A DNA stretch of 64,000 nt from Fibrobacter sp. UWB10 (GCF_900182935.1 NZ_FXUE01000003.1:248001-312000); one strand, 5' to 3'; counted from the stretch's first letter, positions 22,310 through 31,988 are shown. Notes: generated from the letters alone by a model not told the origin. Made by a program: numbers and translations.

Positions 22310-25054
22310 ATGCGGGTCATTTTTTTATTATTGACATCTTTGCTTTTTTTCGCATGCTCTCTTGATGGCAATTCGACTTCGGGGAGTGCTTTTCTCGATT
22401 TTTCTGACGATGATTTAGAGGGAATGGTTCGCGTATCCGCATCAAATGCGAATTCTTTGCTGGGAACCAATGACACGAATGCCAATGTAGAAGAACGCCC
22501 GCGGATGAGGGTGAAAATCGACTACTCGTTTTCGATGGGTAAGCATGAAGTCACTTGCGGTGAATTTAATTCCTTGATGAAATCGCAGGGCTTGACTCTT
22601 TCTTGTGAAAACAAAAAAATGCCGGCGACGGACTTGACGTACTACGATGCCGTTTTGTACGCCAATGAAAAAAGCAAGAAAGCGCACATGGATACGGTGT
22701 ATACCTATACGAGCAAACAGGTCGATGGTAACGGTCACTGCACTTTCTTGGAAGGCTTTAATTTCCATGCCGATGTAGATGCTTACCGCTTGCCGACCGA
22801 AGCAGAATGGGTTTTGGTGGCTGGCCGTGATTGGAATCCGCAAAATAGCTGGAATGCTGAAAATTCTCAATACAAGTTGCATGAAGTTTGCACCAAGAAT
22901 GACGATTCTAGCAGTTTTTGCGACTTAGCCGGCAATGCCATGGAATGGGTCAATGACTGGCTCGGATTCTTTAGGGATACAACCATTTACAATTATGCCG
23001 GATCTCCCGATGGCGGAAACCTAGGCAAGAGAATAGTGAAAGGCGGTAGCTATCGCCACATGCCGTCGGCCATGAACTTGTATAGCCGTACCGATGTCTA
23101 TACCGTGACTTCTTCGACTCGTGCCGAATATGTCGGTTTCCGTTTGGCATATGGCTCGATTCCTGATGCGGTCTGGATGGGCTATAATGGCCTGGTGAAT
23201 TCCAAACGCGTGATTTCGTTAGTGAATCAGCGTACGTTAAAATCGATTTTGGGGTCATACAAAATTATTCTCGCGTTTAGAAACAATCTAAACAGCGCTC
23301 TCGATTACTTGAATTATTCTTCTGGGACGATTTATACCGCAGAAATTGCAGATGGTGTTGATGTGTATCATCCGGAAATTTCTCCCAATGGACGTTATGT
23401 CGCCTACAGTACAGGCTTGGAAGGCGTGTCCGGCAGCTCGGCGATTTATGTCAGAATGCTTTCGTTGTCAGAGAATTATCTTAACAAGTTAGATGTCAAG
23501 AATGCCGCGATTCCGCGTTGGCGTGTTTTGCCCAATGGCGATACCGTGATTGTTTATGTGACCGATGCCGGAAATAATAAAGATGAAACTTCGTTCAAGA
23601 AGGCTTCTACTTGGCAGGTTACGTTCATGAAGGGCCGCTTTGGAAAACCGCAAAAAATCATGGATGGTGCCTATCATGACGGAATCAGTGTTGACAATCG
23701 CTTGGCGGTATCAGGGGCGCGTTTGCTTCGTGCAAAGATTGCAGATTCCAATTCTACTGTGAAGAATGCTAAAGATACGCTCTTGTATAACGGCGAACAG
23801 GCTTGCAATGTGTCGCTGGCACAAGACGGTTCCAAGAAAATGCTGTTCTTGGATTTTGGCGGAAAAACGGGCCGGAAGTTTGTGGGCGAATCGTATGGAG
23901 TCCATGAACGTCTGTTAGTGATGGATAGCACGGGTAAACTCATTCAGTCTGTGAAGTCTCCGGATGGTTATTCGTTTGATCATAGCGAATGGGTTCATGG
24001 TCGTTCTGACCTTGCGGTGGTATCTTTGGCCGATGCCAATGGCATGCATAAGAAAATTGCCTTGGTGAACTTGACTGACAGTAGCATTGTGGATTTGGTG
24101 GAAGGTGATGACTTGTGGCAACCCAGCTTGTGGGTTCCTGAAGCTTTTGATAGGTCTAAGATTGAGGTGGACGAAGATAGTGCCGGTGTGTATATGCATG
24201 AAGGCGACAACCTTGAAGGCATTTACATGCGCTACAACATGGAATTGCTGTGGCGGTATCGTGATTCGGCAAGTGTGGTTGTGTTAGGTTCTTCGCGTCC
24301 GTTGCTTTCTATTTCGCCCAAATTCTTTGGCAGAAAGTACTTCACCATCAATTTGGCTCAAACGCCTAATTCCATATACATGTCGAGGGATTATTTGGAC
24401 AACTATATCTTCCCCCATGTGAAAAACTTGAAGTACATTATTCTGTCTTTAGATATCGATTTGTGGTACAAGGACAAAGACGAAAATTTCTTTGAAAGCG
24501 AATACAAGCAGTACGCCGGCTATGTCTATGATAAGAATCATGATTATTGGAAAGACGGATATCCGCAGGGTTTGATGGAATGTACTGCCAATTATCTTTC
24601 GGTCGAAGGGGAAGCGTACTATTTGGATGAACGAGGCCTTTATACGGGCTCGAAGTGCAAGGCATGGGGAGATGTTAAAATCGAATTGGATTCCATGTTT
24701 TTCGACGAACATCCGGAAGCTCTTGAAAATTCCATGAACGTGCTGAAGGATATTCTTCAAAAGGCCGAAGATAGGGAAATTTTTGTGGTGGGCGTTATTT
24801 TCCCGCAGAACCCCAAATACAAGGAAACAGGTGCCTTTGGTCGCTATGGTATGCGTAGAAGCCTTGCCAAAGAAGTGATTGCAGAATTGAAGAATATGCA
24901 AAAAACGTATCCGCATTTTAGAGTCTTTGACCAGAATAAAATGGGTGACCACGATTATGCAGACGAAAAGGCTGGGGATACAGACCATCTGTGCATTAAA
25001 GGGGCCTCTCAGATATCTACACGACTTTATGAGTTCATAAAGACCTTGAGGTAA
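22310..25054 (+). CDS. Large paralogous lipoprotein 1 (FGE-like, beta-propeller and SGNH-like regions)
   Basis: 914 residues, matching the Fibrobacter paralogous family TIGR02171. A lipoprotein signal ends LLFFACSLD (Cys about 16). Residues about 55-300 resemble formylglycine-generating-enzyme (SUMF1) domains: MGKHEVTCGEFNSLMKSQG, YRLPTEAEWVLVAGRDWNP, CDLAGNAMEWVNDWLG, KGGSYRHMP, YVGFRLAYG. The catalytic Cys pair of FGE is missing after KGGS. Residues about 330-600 carry PD40/TolB-like strands (VYHPEISPNGRYVAYSTGLE). The C-terminal part, starting at VVVLGSSRPLLSIS, recalls an SGNH-like domain and ends with KMGDHDYADEKAGDTDHLC. First of three adjacent paralogs; no function is known. Confidence 0.88.
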   Translation: MRVIFLLLTSLLFFACSLDGNSTSGSAFLDFSDDDLEGMVRVSASNANSLLGTNDTNANVEERPRMRVKIDYSFSMGKHEVTCGEFNSLMKSQGLTLSCENKKMPATDLTYYDAVLYANEKSKKAHMDTVYTYTSKQVDGNGHCTFLEGFNFHADVDAYRLPTEAEWVLVAGRDWNPQNSWNAENSQYKLHEVCTKNDDSSSFCDLAGNAMEWVNDWLGFFRDTTIYNYAGSPDGGNLGKRIVKGGSYRHMPSAMNLYSRTDVYTVTSSTRAEYVGFRLAYGSIPDAVWMGYNGLVNSKRVISLVNQRTLKSILGSYKIILAFRNNLNSALDYLNYSSGTIYTAEIADGVDVYHPEISPNGRYVAYSTGLEGVSGSSAIYVRMLSLSENYLNKLDVKNAAIPRWRVLPNGDTVIVYVTDAGNNKDETSFKKASTWQVTFMKGRFGKPQKIMDGAYHDGISVDNRLAVSGARLLRAKIADSNSTVKNAKDTLLYNGEQACNVSLAQDGSKKMLFLDFGGKTGRKFVGESYGVHERLLVMDSTGKLIQSVKSPDGYSFDHSEWVHGRSDLAVVSLADANGMHKKIALVNLTDSSIVDLVEGDDLWQPSLWVPEAFDRSKIEVDEDSAGVYMHEGDNLEGIYMRYNMELLWRYRDSASVVVLGSSRPLLSISPKFFGRKYFTINLAQTPNSIYMSRDYLDNYIFPHVKNLKYIILSLDIDLWYKDKDENFFESEYKQYAGYVYDKNHDYWKDGYPQGLMECTANYLSVEGEAYYLDERGLYTGSKCKAWGDVKIELDSMFFDEHPEALENSMNVLKDILQKAEDREIFVVGVIFPQNPKYKETGAFGRYGMRRSLAKEVIAELKNMQKTYPHFRVFDQNKMGDHDYADEKAGDTDHLCIKGASQISTRLYEFIKTLR

Positions 25055-27778
25055 ATGATGAATAGGATGCTTTTGTTGTTGCTGCTCGGCGCGCTTTTTG
25101 CGGCCTGCTCCAATTCTGAAAGTGTATATTCACAACAAAATTCAGGGTCAGCTCTTGAAGTGGATTCCCTTGAAGGCATGCTTGCTGTTCGCATGGAACA
25201 GAAGAATCTTGTGCTGGGTTCGAACGATAATGCGACAAAAACTAACGAACGCCCGCAAATGAGCGTGTCGCTGCAGTACGATTTTTCGATTGGCAAACAT
25301 GAGGTAACTTGCGGCGAATACAATTCCTTGATGAAGTCGGTCGGAGCTTTGCTGGATTGTGAAGGCGACAATATTCCGGCAACTAATGTGACGTATTATG
25401 ATGCTGTCTTGTTTGCGAATGCGCGCAGCAAGGCGGAAGGCTTTGATTCGGTGTACACGTATACGGCAGCCTCTTTTGATGCGGAAAAGCATTGCACCAA
25501 TTTGGAAGGTTTTGCTTATCACCCCGAAAAGCAAGGGTATCGCTTGCCGACCGAAGCGGAATGGGTTTATGTCGCTGGCCTGAATTGGAATCAGGCTTCG
25601 GGCTGGACTTCTGATAATTCCGATTACAAGTTGCACGATGTTTGCTCGTTTGCTTCGGCAGACAATGAAGCCTGTGACCTTTTAGGAAATGCGATGGAAT
25701 GGGCCAACGACTGGTTGGGCAATTTCCGTGATACGATGGTGGTGAATTACGTGGGCGCACCCGATGGCGGCTCGCTTGGCCAGCGTGTGGTGAAAGGCGG
25801 AAGTTTCCGCAATGAGGCTCGTTCCGTTGCGCTTTATTCCCGTGGCGATGTCTATATGGTGACGTCTTCGACTCGCGCCAATTATGTCGGCTTTAGACTT
25901 GCTTTTGGTGTGATTCCTGATGCGCTATGGATGGGCTCCGACGGTAAGGTTGCTGAAAATAGGGTGGTTCCTTTGGCTGGAACTTCGACGGTTCGGTCTG
26001 TGGTCGGTACGAATCGCAGCAAGTTGGTGTTCCGGAATGACCTCACGAAAAATCTTGCCTACATCGATTATGCGGGTGGCTCTCTTTCAGTGATTGAAAT
26101 TGCGGATACCTTGGATGCTTACCATCCTGAAATTTCGCCGGATGGACAGAAGGTGGCGTTCTGTACTGGGCTTGAAGGGGTTGCTGGCAAATCGTCGCTT
26201 TACGTTCGCGACTTGAATGCTGAGGGCTCGAACCTTGTAAAGCTTGATGTCAAGAGTGCGGCGATACCGCGTTGGCGAGTGCTTGAAAATGGCGACACCG
26301 CAATCGTATATGTGAGTGATGCCGGAAACAACAAGAATGAGTCTGATTTCAAGGCGACCTCGACATGGCAGGTGACTTTCGCGAATGGAAAATTTGGAAA
26401 ACCGCAGAAATTGTTTGATGGCGCGTATCATGGCGGCCTGAGCGTAGACGGCTCTTTGGCGGTAACAGGTGCTCGGCTCCTTCGCGCACGAGTGGGTAAA
26501 TCTAGCACAATCTGGTACAACGAAGAACAGGCATGCAATGCCTCGCTTGCGTCGGATAGCTCCAAGCGAACCTTGTTCCTTGATTTTGGTAGCAAGACCG
26601 GGCGTGATTTTGTGGGCGAAAAATACGGCACGCATGAACGGATTCTTGTGGCTGACAGTACGGGCAAATTGATTCAGTCTGTTGCAGCTCCGGCAGGTTA
26701 TGCATTTGATCATAGCGAATGGGTCAAGCATTCCGGCAAACTGGCGATAGTAACGTTTACGAATGCGAGCGGTGCGCATACAAAGATTGCTCTTGTCAAT
26801 CTGGAAGACTATAGCTTTGTAGAACTTGCCGAAGGCGACGAACTCTGGCACCCTTGTTTTTGGTTTAAAGAAAGTTTTGTTCCCGAAGACGATGTGCTGT
26901 TAGATTTGGATAGTGCCGGCGTGTACTATGTAGAAGGGCAAAGTTGGGACCATCAGGTCATGAGTATCAAGATGAGTCTCTTCTGGAAAAACATAAATAG
27001 TATCGAAATCTTGGGCGTAGGTAGTTCCCGAATAGAAGACGGTTTGATTCCCTTGAATGTTACGGCGGGAAAGACTCTCAATATGGGACATCCCGGAAAT
27101 GATTTGAATGCGGCTCTCTATGTCGCTGAAAACTATGGCTTGCTCCATTTGCCCAAATTGAAAGCGGTCGTTGTCTCGCTGGATATTGATTTGTGGCAGG
27201 TGACAACGGAATACACGCACGAAATGTTTGATGTGACTCCAGGTTTTGTGTACGACGCAAATCATCAATTCTGGAAAGACGAAATCCCGTATGCTTTTGT
27301 CGATGCAGTGAATAACGCTATGGTCGGTGGCGATGCTTATGCAACCTATTATAAAACGATGGGCTTTGCGGCGAATCTGTCTGGTTCTTGGGGCAATCCC
27401 GATGTTGAAAAGGATTCGACTTGGCAGTATGTTTTGCCGACAGCGATAGAATGGAACTTGGAACGCTTGAAGTCGTTTGTCGAAAAGGCAAAAGAGAAAA
27501 ATGTTGCTGTTGTTGGCATTATCTTCCCGCAGAATCCGGGATATCGCAATACAGGCGCATGGGGTCGTTACGGCCCGACAAGAACCGTCGCGAAAAAAAC
27601 TTTGAAATCTTTGGAACAGTTGGAAGCATCCCATTCGAATTTTATATTGCTCAATGAAAATAAAATGGGAAACCACGATTATTCAGATGAAATGGCTGTC
27701 AATACAGATCATCTGAGCGAATTGGGCGCTCGTCAATTGACCGAAAGATTGGATTCACTTTTAAAGGAAATGGATTAA
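25055..27778 (+). CDS. Large paralogous lipoprotein 2 of the tandem set
   Basis: 907 residues, starting on the base after the stop of copy 1. Signal ends GALFAACSNS. It has the same three-part plan: FGE-like region (IGKHEVTCGEYNSLMKSVGA, YRLPTEAEWVYVAGLNW, CDLLGNAMEWANDWLGNFRD, KGGSFRNEARS), PD40/TolB-like strands (AYHPEISPDGQKVAFCTGLE), and a C-terminal SGNH-like region that opens IEILGVGSSRIEDGLIP and ends NKMGNHDYSDEMAVNTDHLS. The middle is nearly identical in long runs to copy 3 (LFLDFGSKTGRDFVG, THERILVADSTGKLIQSVA) but more different from copy 1. The FGE catalytic Cys pair is again absent. Confidence 0.88.
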   Translation: MMNRMLLLLLLGALFAACSNSESVYSQQNSGSALEVDSLEGMLAVRMEQKNLVLGSNDNATKTNERPQMSVSLQYDFSIGKHEVTCGEYNSLMKSVGALLDCEGDNIPATNVTYYDAVLFANARSKAEGFDSVYTYTAASFDAEKHCTNLEGFAYHPEKQGYRLPTEAEWVYVAGLNWNQASGWTSDNSDYKLHDVCSFASADNEACDLLGNAMEWANDWLGNFRDTMVVNYVGAPDGGSLGQRVVKGGSFRNEARSVALYSRGDVYMVTSSTRANYVGFRLAFGVIPDALWMGSDGKVAENRVVPLAGTSTVRSVVGTNRSKLVFRNDLTKNLAYIDYAGGSLSVIEIADTLDAYHPEISPDGQKVAFCTGLEGVAGKSSLYVRDLNAEGSNLVKLDVKSAAIPRWRVLENGDTAIVYVSDAGNNKNESDFKATSTWQVTFANGKFGKPQKLFDGAYHGGLSVDGSLAVTGARLLRARVGKSSTIWYNEEQACNASLASDSSKRTLFLDFGSKTGRDFVGEKYGTHERILVADSTGKLIQSVAAPAGYAFDHSEWVKHSGKLAIVTFTNASGAHTKIALVNLEDYSFVELAEGDELWHPCFWFKESFVPEDDVLLDLDSAGVYYVEGQSWDHQVMSIKMSLFWKNINSIEILGVGSSRIEDGLIPLNVTAGKTLNMGHPGNDLNAALYVAENYGLLHLPKLKAVVVSLDIDLWQVTTEYTHEMFDVTPGFVYDANHQFWKDEIPYAFVDAVNNAMVGGDAYATYYKTMGFAANLSGSWGNPDVEKDSTWQYVLPTAIEWNLERLKSFVEKAKEKNVAVVGIIFPQNPGYRNTGAWGRYGPTRTVAKKTLKSLEQLEASHSNFILLNENKMGNHDYSDEMAVNTDHLSELGARQLTERLDSLLKEMD

Positions 27779-27781
27779 AAA

Positions 27782-30511
27782 ATGTACCGAATGTATTCGC
27801 TTTTAATTTGCGGTATCCTTTGCCTTGTAACGGCTTGCTCCAATTCTGTGGGCTATACCGAAACCGTCAATAACGGAATTACCGTTGACACTCTTTCGGG
27901 AATGCTTCGCATACCTGTTTACGATGCTCGAGTCGTTCTCGGTACAACGAATGAATTGGCCAAGTCGAATGAACGCCCGCAAATGACGGTCATTCTGGAT
28001 TATCCATTCTCCATTGGCAAAAGCGAAGTGACCTGTGGTGAATTCAAGTCGCTCATGGAATCTCAAGAGTATTCTATAGATTGTGATCATAATGATTTGC
28101 CGATAATGAATGTGAGCTACTATGATGCCGTTCTTTTCGCGAATGAACGTAGTAAAAAAGAAGGCCTTGATACCGCTTACACCTATAGCAGTATCGTTTA
28201 TGATTCTGACAAACATTGCTCTAATCTCGAAGGCTTTGCCTTCCATCCCGAAGTGAATGCTTATCGCTTGCCGACCGAAGCGGAATGGGTCTTGGTGGCT
28301 AGCATAAATTGGAATCCGGCGCAGGCTTGGACAGCCGAAAATTCTGATTACAAGGTGCATCGCGTTTGCGGAAAAAATACGGCTGAAAATGAAACCTGCG
28401 ATATGGCGGGAAACGTAATGGAATGGATCAATGACTGGCTTGGAAATTTCCGCGATACAACGGTGACAAACTATGTGGGCGCACCCGATGGCGGCTCACT
28501 CGGTCAGAGAATTCTCAAAGGCGGAAGTAACCGCAATCCGGCCTATTCTATCACGCTCTTTAGCCGCGGCGACGTATATACGGTAACGTCTTCGACAAGA
28601 GCTAATTATGTGGGCTTCCGTTTGGCCTATGGCGCCATTCCCAATGCGTTGTGGATGGGTTCTGATGGCAAGGCTGCAGTAAGTCGCGTGGTGCCGCTGG
28701 CAAATTCTTCTACACTGCGCTCGTTTACCAAGACTTATGCAATGAAGCTTGCTTTCCGAAATGATTTGACGGGAAACCTTGCCTATATTGATTATTTGGG
28801 TGGTGCCTTGACGGTTGAAGAAATTCAGGATTCCTTGAGTGTCTATCATCCGGATATTTCTCCTGATGGCAAAAAGGTGGCTTTTTCTACCGGTCTCGAA
28901 GGCATTGCTGGCAAGTCGGCGCTTTATGTCCGCGACTTGGATGCCGAAGGCTCGAATCTTGTAAAGCTTGATGTCGAAAGTGCGGCAATTCCGCGTTGGC
29001 GTGTACTTGAAAATGGTGATACCGCAATCGTATATGTGACTGACGCCGGAAACAACAAGAATGAGTCTGATTTCAAAGCAGCTTCGACTTGGCAGGTGAC
29101 TTTTGCAAACGGTAAATTTGGCGAACCGCAGAAGCTGTTTGATGGTGCTTATCATGGTGGCATTAGCGAAGACAATTCTTTGGCGGTCACTGGCGCTCGA
29201 CTCCTTCGCGCACGAGTGGGCAAATCTAGCGTTATCTGGTATAATGAAGAACAGGCGTGTAATGCCTCGCTTGCCCAAGATAGCAGCAAGCGCACCTTGT
29301 TCCTTGATTTTGGCGGCAAGACCGGGCGTGATTTTGTCGGATCCAAGTATGGTACGCATGAACGCATTCTTGTGGCAGACAGCACGGGCAAATTGATTCA
29401 GTCGGTAGCTGCCCCGAAGGGTTATTCGTTTGACCATAGCGAATGGATTCCTAGCGGCAATAATCTGGTGGTGGCGACGCTTACGAATGCAAATGGCGCT
29501 CATACCAAAATCGTACTTGTCGATATGTCTGATGGCAGTGTTGTGGACTTGGCCGAAGGCGATGAACTTTGGCACCCTGCATTCTGGTTTAAAAAGCGCG
29601 TTGCTACGGGTGACGGTGTGTCGCTTGACTTGGATAGCGCTGGAATGTACTTGTCCGAAGACCATATTAATTCGCAGTCCAAGCATCGCGTGAAAATGGA
29701 ATTGTATTGGAAAAATTTGAATACCACGAATGTGTTGCTAGTGGGTAGCTCCAGAATGGAAATGGGTATCGATGCCGATATGTTCCCGGAATGGAATATG
29801 TTCAACTGGGCTATTCCTGGAATCGACCCTGTTCGCGATATGTATTTTGCGACCAACTACGGAATGAATCATTCGGAACATTTGAAGGCCGTGGTATTCT
29901 CGCTTGATATCGATAGCTGGCGCGGTACCGAAGACTTCCTTTCGCTGATGCTTTATTCTGCACCCGGTTACATGTACGATGCCAATCACCAATTCTGGAA
30001 GGATGGCGTTCCAGAAGACTTGATTGCTGCTGTTGAAAATTCGTATCCGGCTGAAACAGATGTGAAACATCAAATTTCAGATAGAGGTACGTCGATGGCC
30101 ATTTCCCGCGGCTGGGATGCCGACCCGATTGAAGTCTTTTACGATTCTGTCTATACCAAAAAGCAAATGAAGTTCTTCAATGACCGCATTGAAGAATTGA
30201 AGTTCTTTGTGGACATGGCGTCAGCCAAGGGCATTTATGTAATCGGTATTATTTTCCCGCAGGCCCCGCAGTACAAAAAGACGGGTGCGCTCGGCTTGTA
30301 TGGCTTGCAGCGTAGCGTCGCGAAGGAAGTGATTGAATCTTTGCAAGCTTATAGCAAAGAAAACAAGCATTTTGTTTTGATGGATGAAAATAAAATGGGT
30401 GACCATGATTATACCGACGATATGGCGCATAATCGTGATCACTTGAGCTATCTCGGTGCCGCTCAAATGACAGCACGCCTGGATTCTGTTTTGAAAACGT
30501 TGAAATGGTAA
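27782..30511 (+). CDS. Large paralogous lipoprotein 3 of the tandem set
   Basis: 909 residues, 3 nt after copy 2. Signal ends LCLVTACSNS. FGE-like region (IGKSEVTCGEFKSLMESQEY, CDMAGNVMEWINDWLGNFRD, KGGSNRNPAYS), PD40 strands (VYHPDISPDGKKVAFSTGLE) and the SGNH-like end (NVLLVGSSRMEMGIDADMFP, VVFSLDIDSWRG, KMGDHDYTDDMAHNRDHLSY). The final D-H-L-S matches copy 2, supporting a conserved Asp-His pair next to GSSR as an SGNH triad. Its stop codon overlaps the start of the membrane protein gene (ATGGTAA), so translation is coupled. Confidence 0.88.
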   Translation: MYRMYSLLICGILCLVTACSNSVGYTETVNNGITVDTLSGMLRIPVYDARVVLGTTNELAKSNERPQMTVILDYPFSIGKSEVTCGEFKSLMESQEYSIDCDHNDLPIMNVSYYDAVLFANERSKKEGLDTAYTYSSIVYDSDKHCSNLEGFAFHPEVNAYRLPTEAEWVLVASINWNPAQAWTAENSDYKVHRVCGKNTAENETCDMAGNVMEWINDWLGNFRDTTVTNYVGAPDGGSLGQRILKGGSNRNPAYSITLFSRGDVYTVTSSTRANYVGFRLAYGAIPNALWMGSDGKAAVSRVVPLANSSTLRSFTKTYAMKLAFRNDLTGNLAYIDYLGGALTVEEIQDSLSVYHPDISPDGKKVAFSTGLEGIAGKSALYVRDLDAEGSNLVKLDVESAAIPRWRVLENGDTAIVYVTDAGNNKNESDFKAASTWQVTFANGKFGEPQKLFDGAYHGGISEDNSLAVTGARLLRARVGKSSVIWYNEEQACNASLAQDSSKRTLFLDFGGKTGRDFVGSKYGTHERILVADSTGKLIQSVAAPKGYSFDHSEWIPSGNNLVVATLTNANGAHTKIVLVDMSDGSVVDLAEGDELWHPAFWFKKRVATGDGVSLDLDSAGMYLSEDHINSQSKHRVKMELYWKNLNTTNVLLVGSSRMEMGIDADMFPEWNMFNWAIPGIDPVRDMYFATNYGMNHSEHLKAVVFSLDIDSWRGTEDFLSLMLYSAPGYMYDANHQFWKDGVPEDLIAAVENSYPAETDVKHQISDRGTSMAISRGWDADPIEVFYDSVYTKKQMKFFNDRIEELKFFVDMASAKGIYVIGIIFPQAPQYKKTGALGLYGLQRSVAKEVIESLQAYSKENKHFVLMDENKMGDHDYTDDMAHNRDHLSYLGAAQMTARLDSVLKTLKW

Positions 30512-31938
30512 TAGCCATTTTTGTCATACTGCTTGCGATTTTCCCGCTGACTGATACCGACATCTGGTGGCATTTGGCGTGTGCTCGCGAGTGGGTGACT
30601 ACATGGACGCCTGTCCGCACGCCCGTTGTGAATGTGCATGAGTACTTTCAACTGGTCGTAGGCTTTGTCTATGGTTTGGGAGGCGCACCGCTTTTGGTTG
30701 CCTTCAAAGCGCTTTTGTGGGGAATCGTCTTTTGGCTTTTCCTTCGCCGACCCCGTCACTGTTATGCTGAACAAGGTTCAGCATCGGCAATTTCTGCCTT
30801 AACCATTATCCTACTGTTCATTTTCCGCTACCAGTTCGAGGTTCGCCCGGTTCTTTTTTCGCTTTTGTTCCTTGGCGTTTACTGGAATGCGGTTCCGTGG
30901 CTAGCCAAAGAATGGCGCGAATCTCGGTTCGGTATAAAGCGGATTGCGTGCGCGGCGCTGATTCTTGCTGTTCAGTGGATTTGGTGCAAGTGCCAGGGGC
31001 TTTATGTCTTGGGCCCGATTTTTGCGACGTTAGTATTGTGCGCCAGTTTGCTTGAATCAAAAAAGCAGAGGAGGCTTTGCGCGAAATTTGCAGTACCGCA
31101 AGTTGCTTTTGTGTTGTTTCTTTGGATAATGCCGTTCTTGCATCGCGAAGGCTGGGCGTTGTTCCTGTATCCGTTTGGATTGTTGGACCGCTTGCTTGGT
31201 CTTACTCAATCTGCTGCGATATTTGCAAGTCAAATTGCCGAGAATCGTTCTCCTATAACGCTCTTGATGGCGGGGGAGAATAGGATTGTTTCGACGGCAA
31301 TGATTGTGCTGAGCCTTGTTGGGATAATACTTGCTGGCATGAATTGGCGTTCCGTAAAATCTTTGTGGATGCTTGCCATGGCGATTCTCGCGCTTGTTGC
31401 CGAACGCAACTTTGTTCTGTTCTTGCCTGTGCTGTTATCAATGAATAATGAACAATTAAAAATGAATAAATCCATTTTTCATCACTCATTTCACATTCCA
31501 CATTATTTGATTGCGTTTGTTTCTCTTGCTTTTATTTTGGGTCTTTGGGCTCGTTCGCTTTCGGCTTACGACTATTCCATGGTTGCTTACCAGCGTGTGC
31601 CTGTGCAAGCCGCAGAATGGATGGCGAAAAATCCTCATTCGGGCAGGCTTTTTAACGATGACCGCGCCGGCGGTTACATGGCGCTAACGAATCCCGCCGA
31701 CTCTATTTATATCGATGGCAGGTTCATCCTTAAGACCGCAGATTTATTTGAACGGTATCTGAATTACGCCCAAGATCCGGCGTTGTTCATGCATGATGCC
31801 GATTCTTTAGGCATTGACCGTGCCCTATTCCCGCTGCAGTATTACGCCCGCTGGGATAAGCTGATGCTTGCCCTTGATAGCGATTCCCGCTGGCACCTGG
31901 CCTACCGCGACGAATACTTCGCTGTGTTTGATAAATAA
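30505..31938 (+). CDS. Polytopic membrane protein, GT-C glycosyltransferase-like
   Basis: 477 residues with about ten hydrophobic helices. The first loop carries PLTDTDIWWHLACAREW, an Asp-rich motif at the position of the catalytic loop in GT-C-type glycosyltransferases. The soluble C-terminus (GRLFNDDRAGGYMALTNPAD, IYIDGRFILKTADLFERYLN) is typical of a large family of unassigned membrane proteins. Two stretches look foreign to the fold: CYAEQGSASA (about residue 86, encoded by a hairpin repeat) and SMNNEQLKMNKSIFHHSFHI (about residue 312, encoded by an AT-rich repeat). Start overlaps paralog 3 by 7 nt. Function unproven; envelope glycan synthesis or lipoprotein glycosylation would fit. Confidence 0.7.
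   Translation: MVIAIFVILLAIFPLTDTDIWWHLACAREWVTTWTPVRTPVVNVHEYFQLVVGFVYGLGGAPLLVAFKALLWGIVFWLFLRRPRHCYAEQGSASAISALTIILLFIFRYQFEVRPVLFSLLFLGVYWNAVPWLAKEWRESRFGIKRIACAALILAVQWIWCKCQGLYVLGPIFATLVLCASLLESKKQRRLCAKFAVPQVAFVLFLWIMPFLHREGWALFLYPFGLLDRLLGLTQSAAIFASQIAENRSPITLLMAGENRIVSTAMIVLSLVGIILAGMNWRSVKSLWMLAMAILALVAERNFVLFLPVLLSMNNEQLKMNKSIFHHSFHIPHYLIAFVSLAFILGLWARSLSAYDYSMVAYQRVPVQAAEWMAKNPHSGRLFNDDRAGGYMALTNPADSIYIDGRFILKTADLFERYLNYAQDPALFMHDADSLGIDRALFPLQYYARWDKLMLALDSDSRWHLAYRDEYFAVFDK
30764..30784. repeat. 'ATGCTGAAC...GTTCAGCAT' hairpin repeat inside a gene
   Basis: ATGCTGAAC AAG GTTCAGCAT, a perfect 9-bp stem with 3-nt loop, preceded by CCCCGTCACTGTT. It belongs to the common intergenic repeat type and lies in frame in the membrane-protein gene. 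Confidence 0.65.
31440..31503. repeat. AT-rich dispersed repeat inside a gene
   Basis: ATGAATAATGAACAATTAAA, then AATGAATAAATCCATTTTTC, ending ATTTCACATTCCACATT. This low-complexity string is of a kind that recurs near gene ends in many bacteria. It encodes a stretch unlike the surrounding membrane sequence, in frame and without a stop. Confidence 0.6.
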
Positions 31939-31940
31939 AA

Positions 31941-31970
31941 AAGGTCCGACCCGAAGGTCGGACCCCTTTC
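31941..31970. terminator. Bidirectional terminator between convergent genes
   Basis: GGTCCGAC CCGAAG GTCGGACC, an 8-bp stem flanked by an A-run on the left and CCTTT on the right; serves the membrane-protein gene (plus) and the GH5 gene (minus). Confidence 0.8.
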
Positions 31971-31988
31971 TCTCTCGTTTGATTGGTA

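Noticed and set aside
22310-30511. Active formylglycine-generating enzymes
   Set aside because: The FGE-like region of all three proteins lacks the two catalytic cysteines after KGGS, and no sulfatase gene is adjacent.
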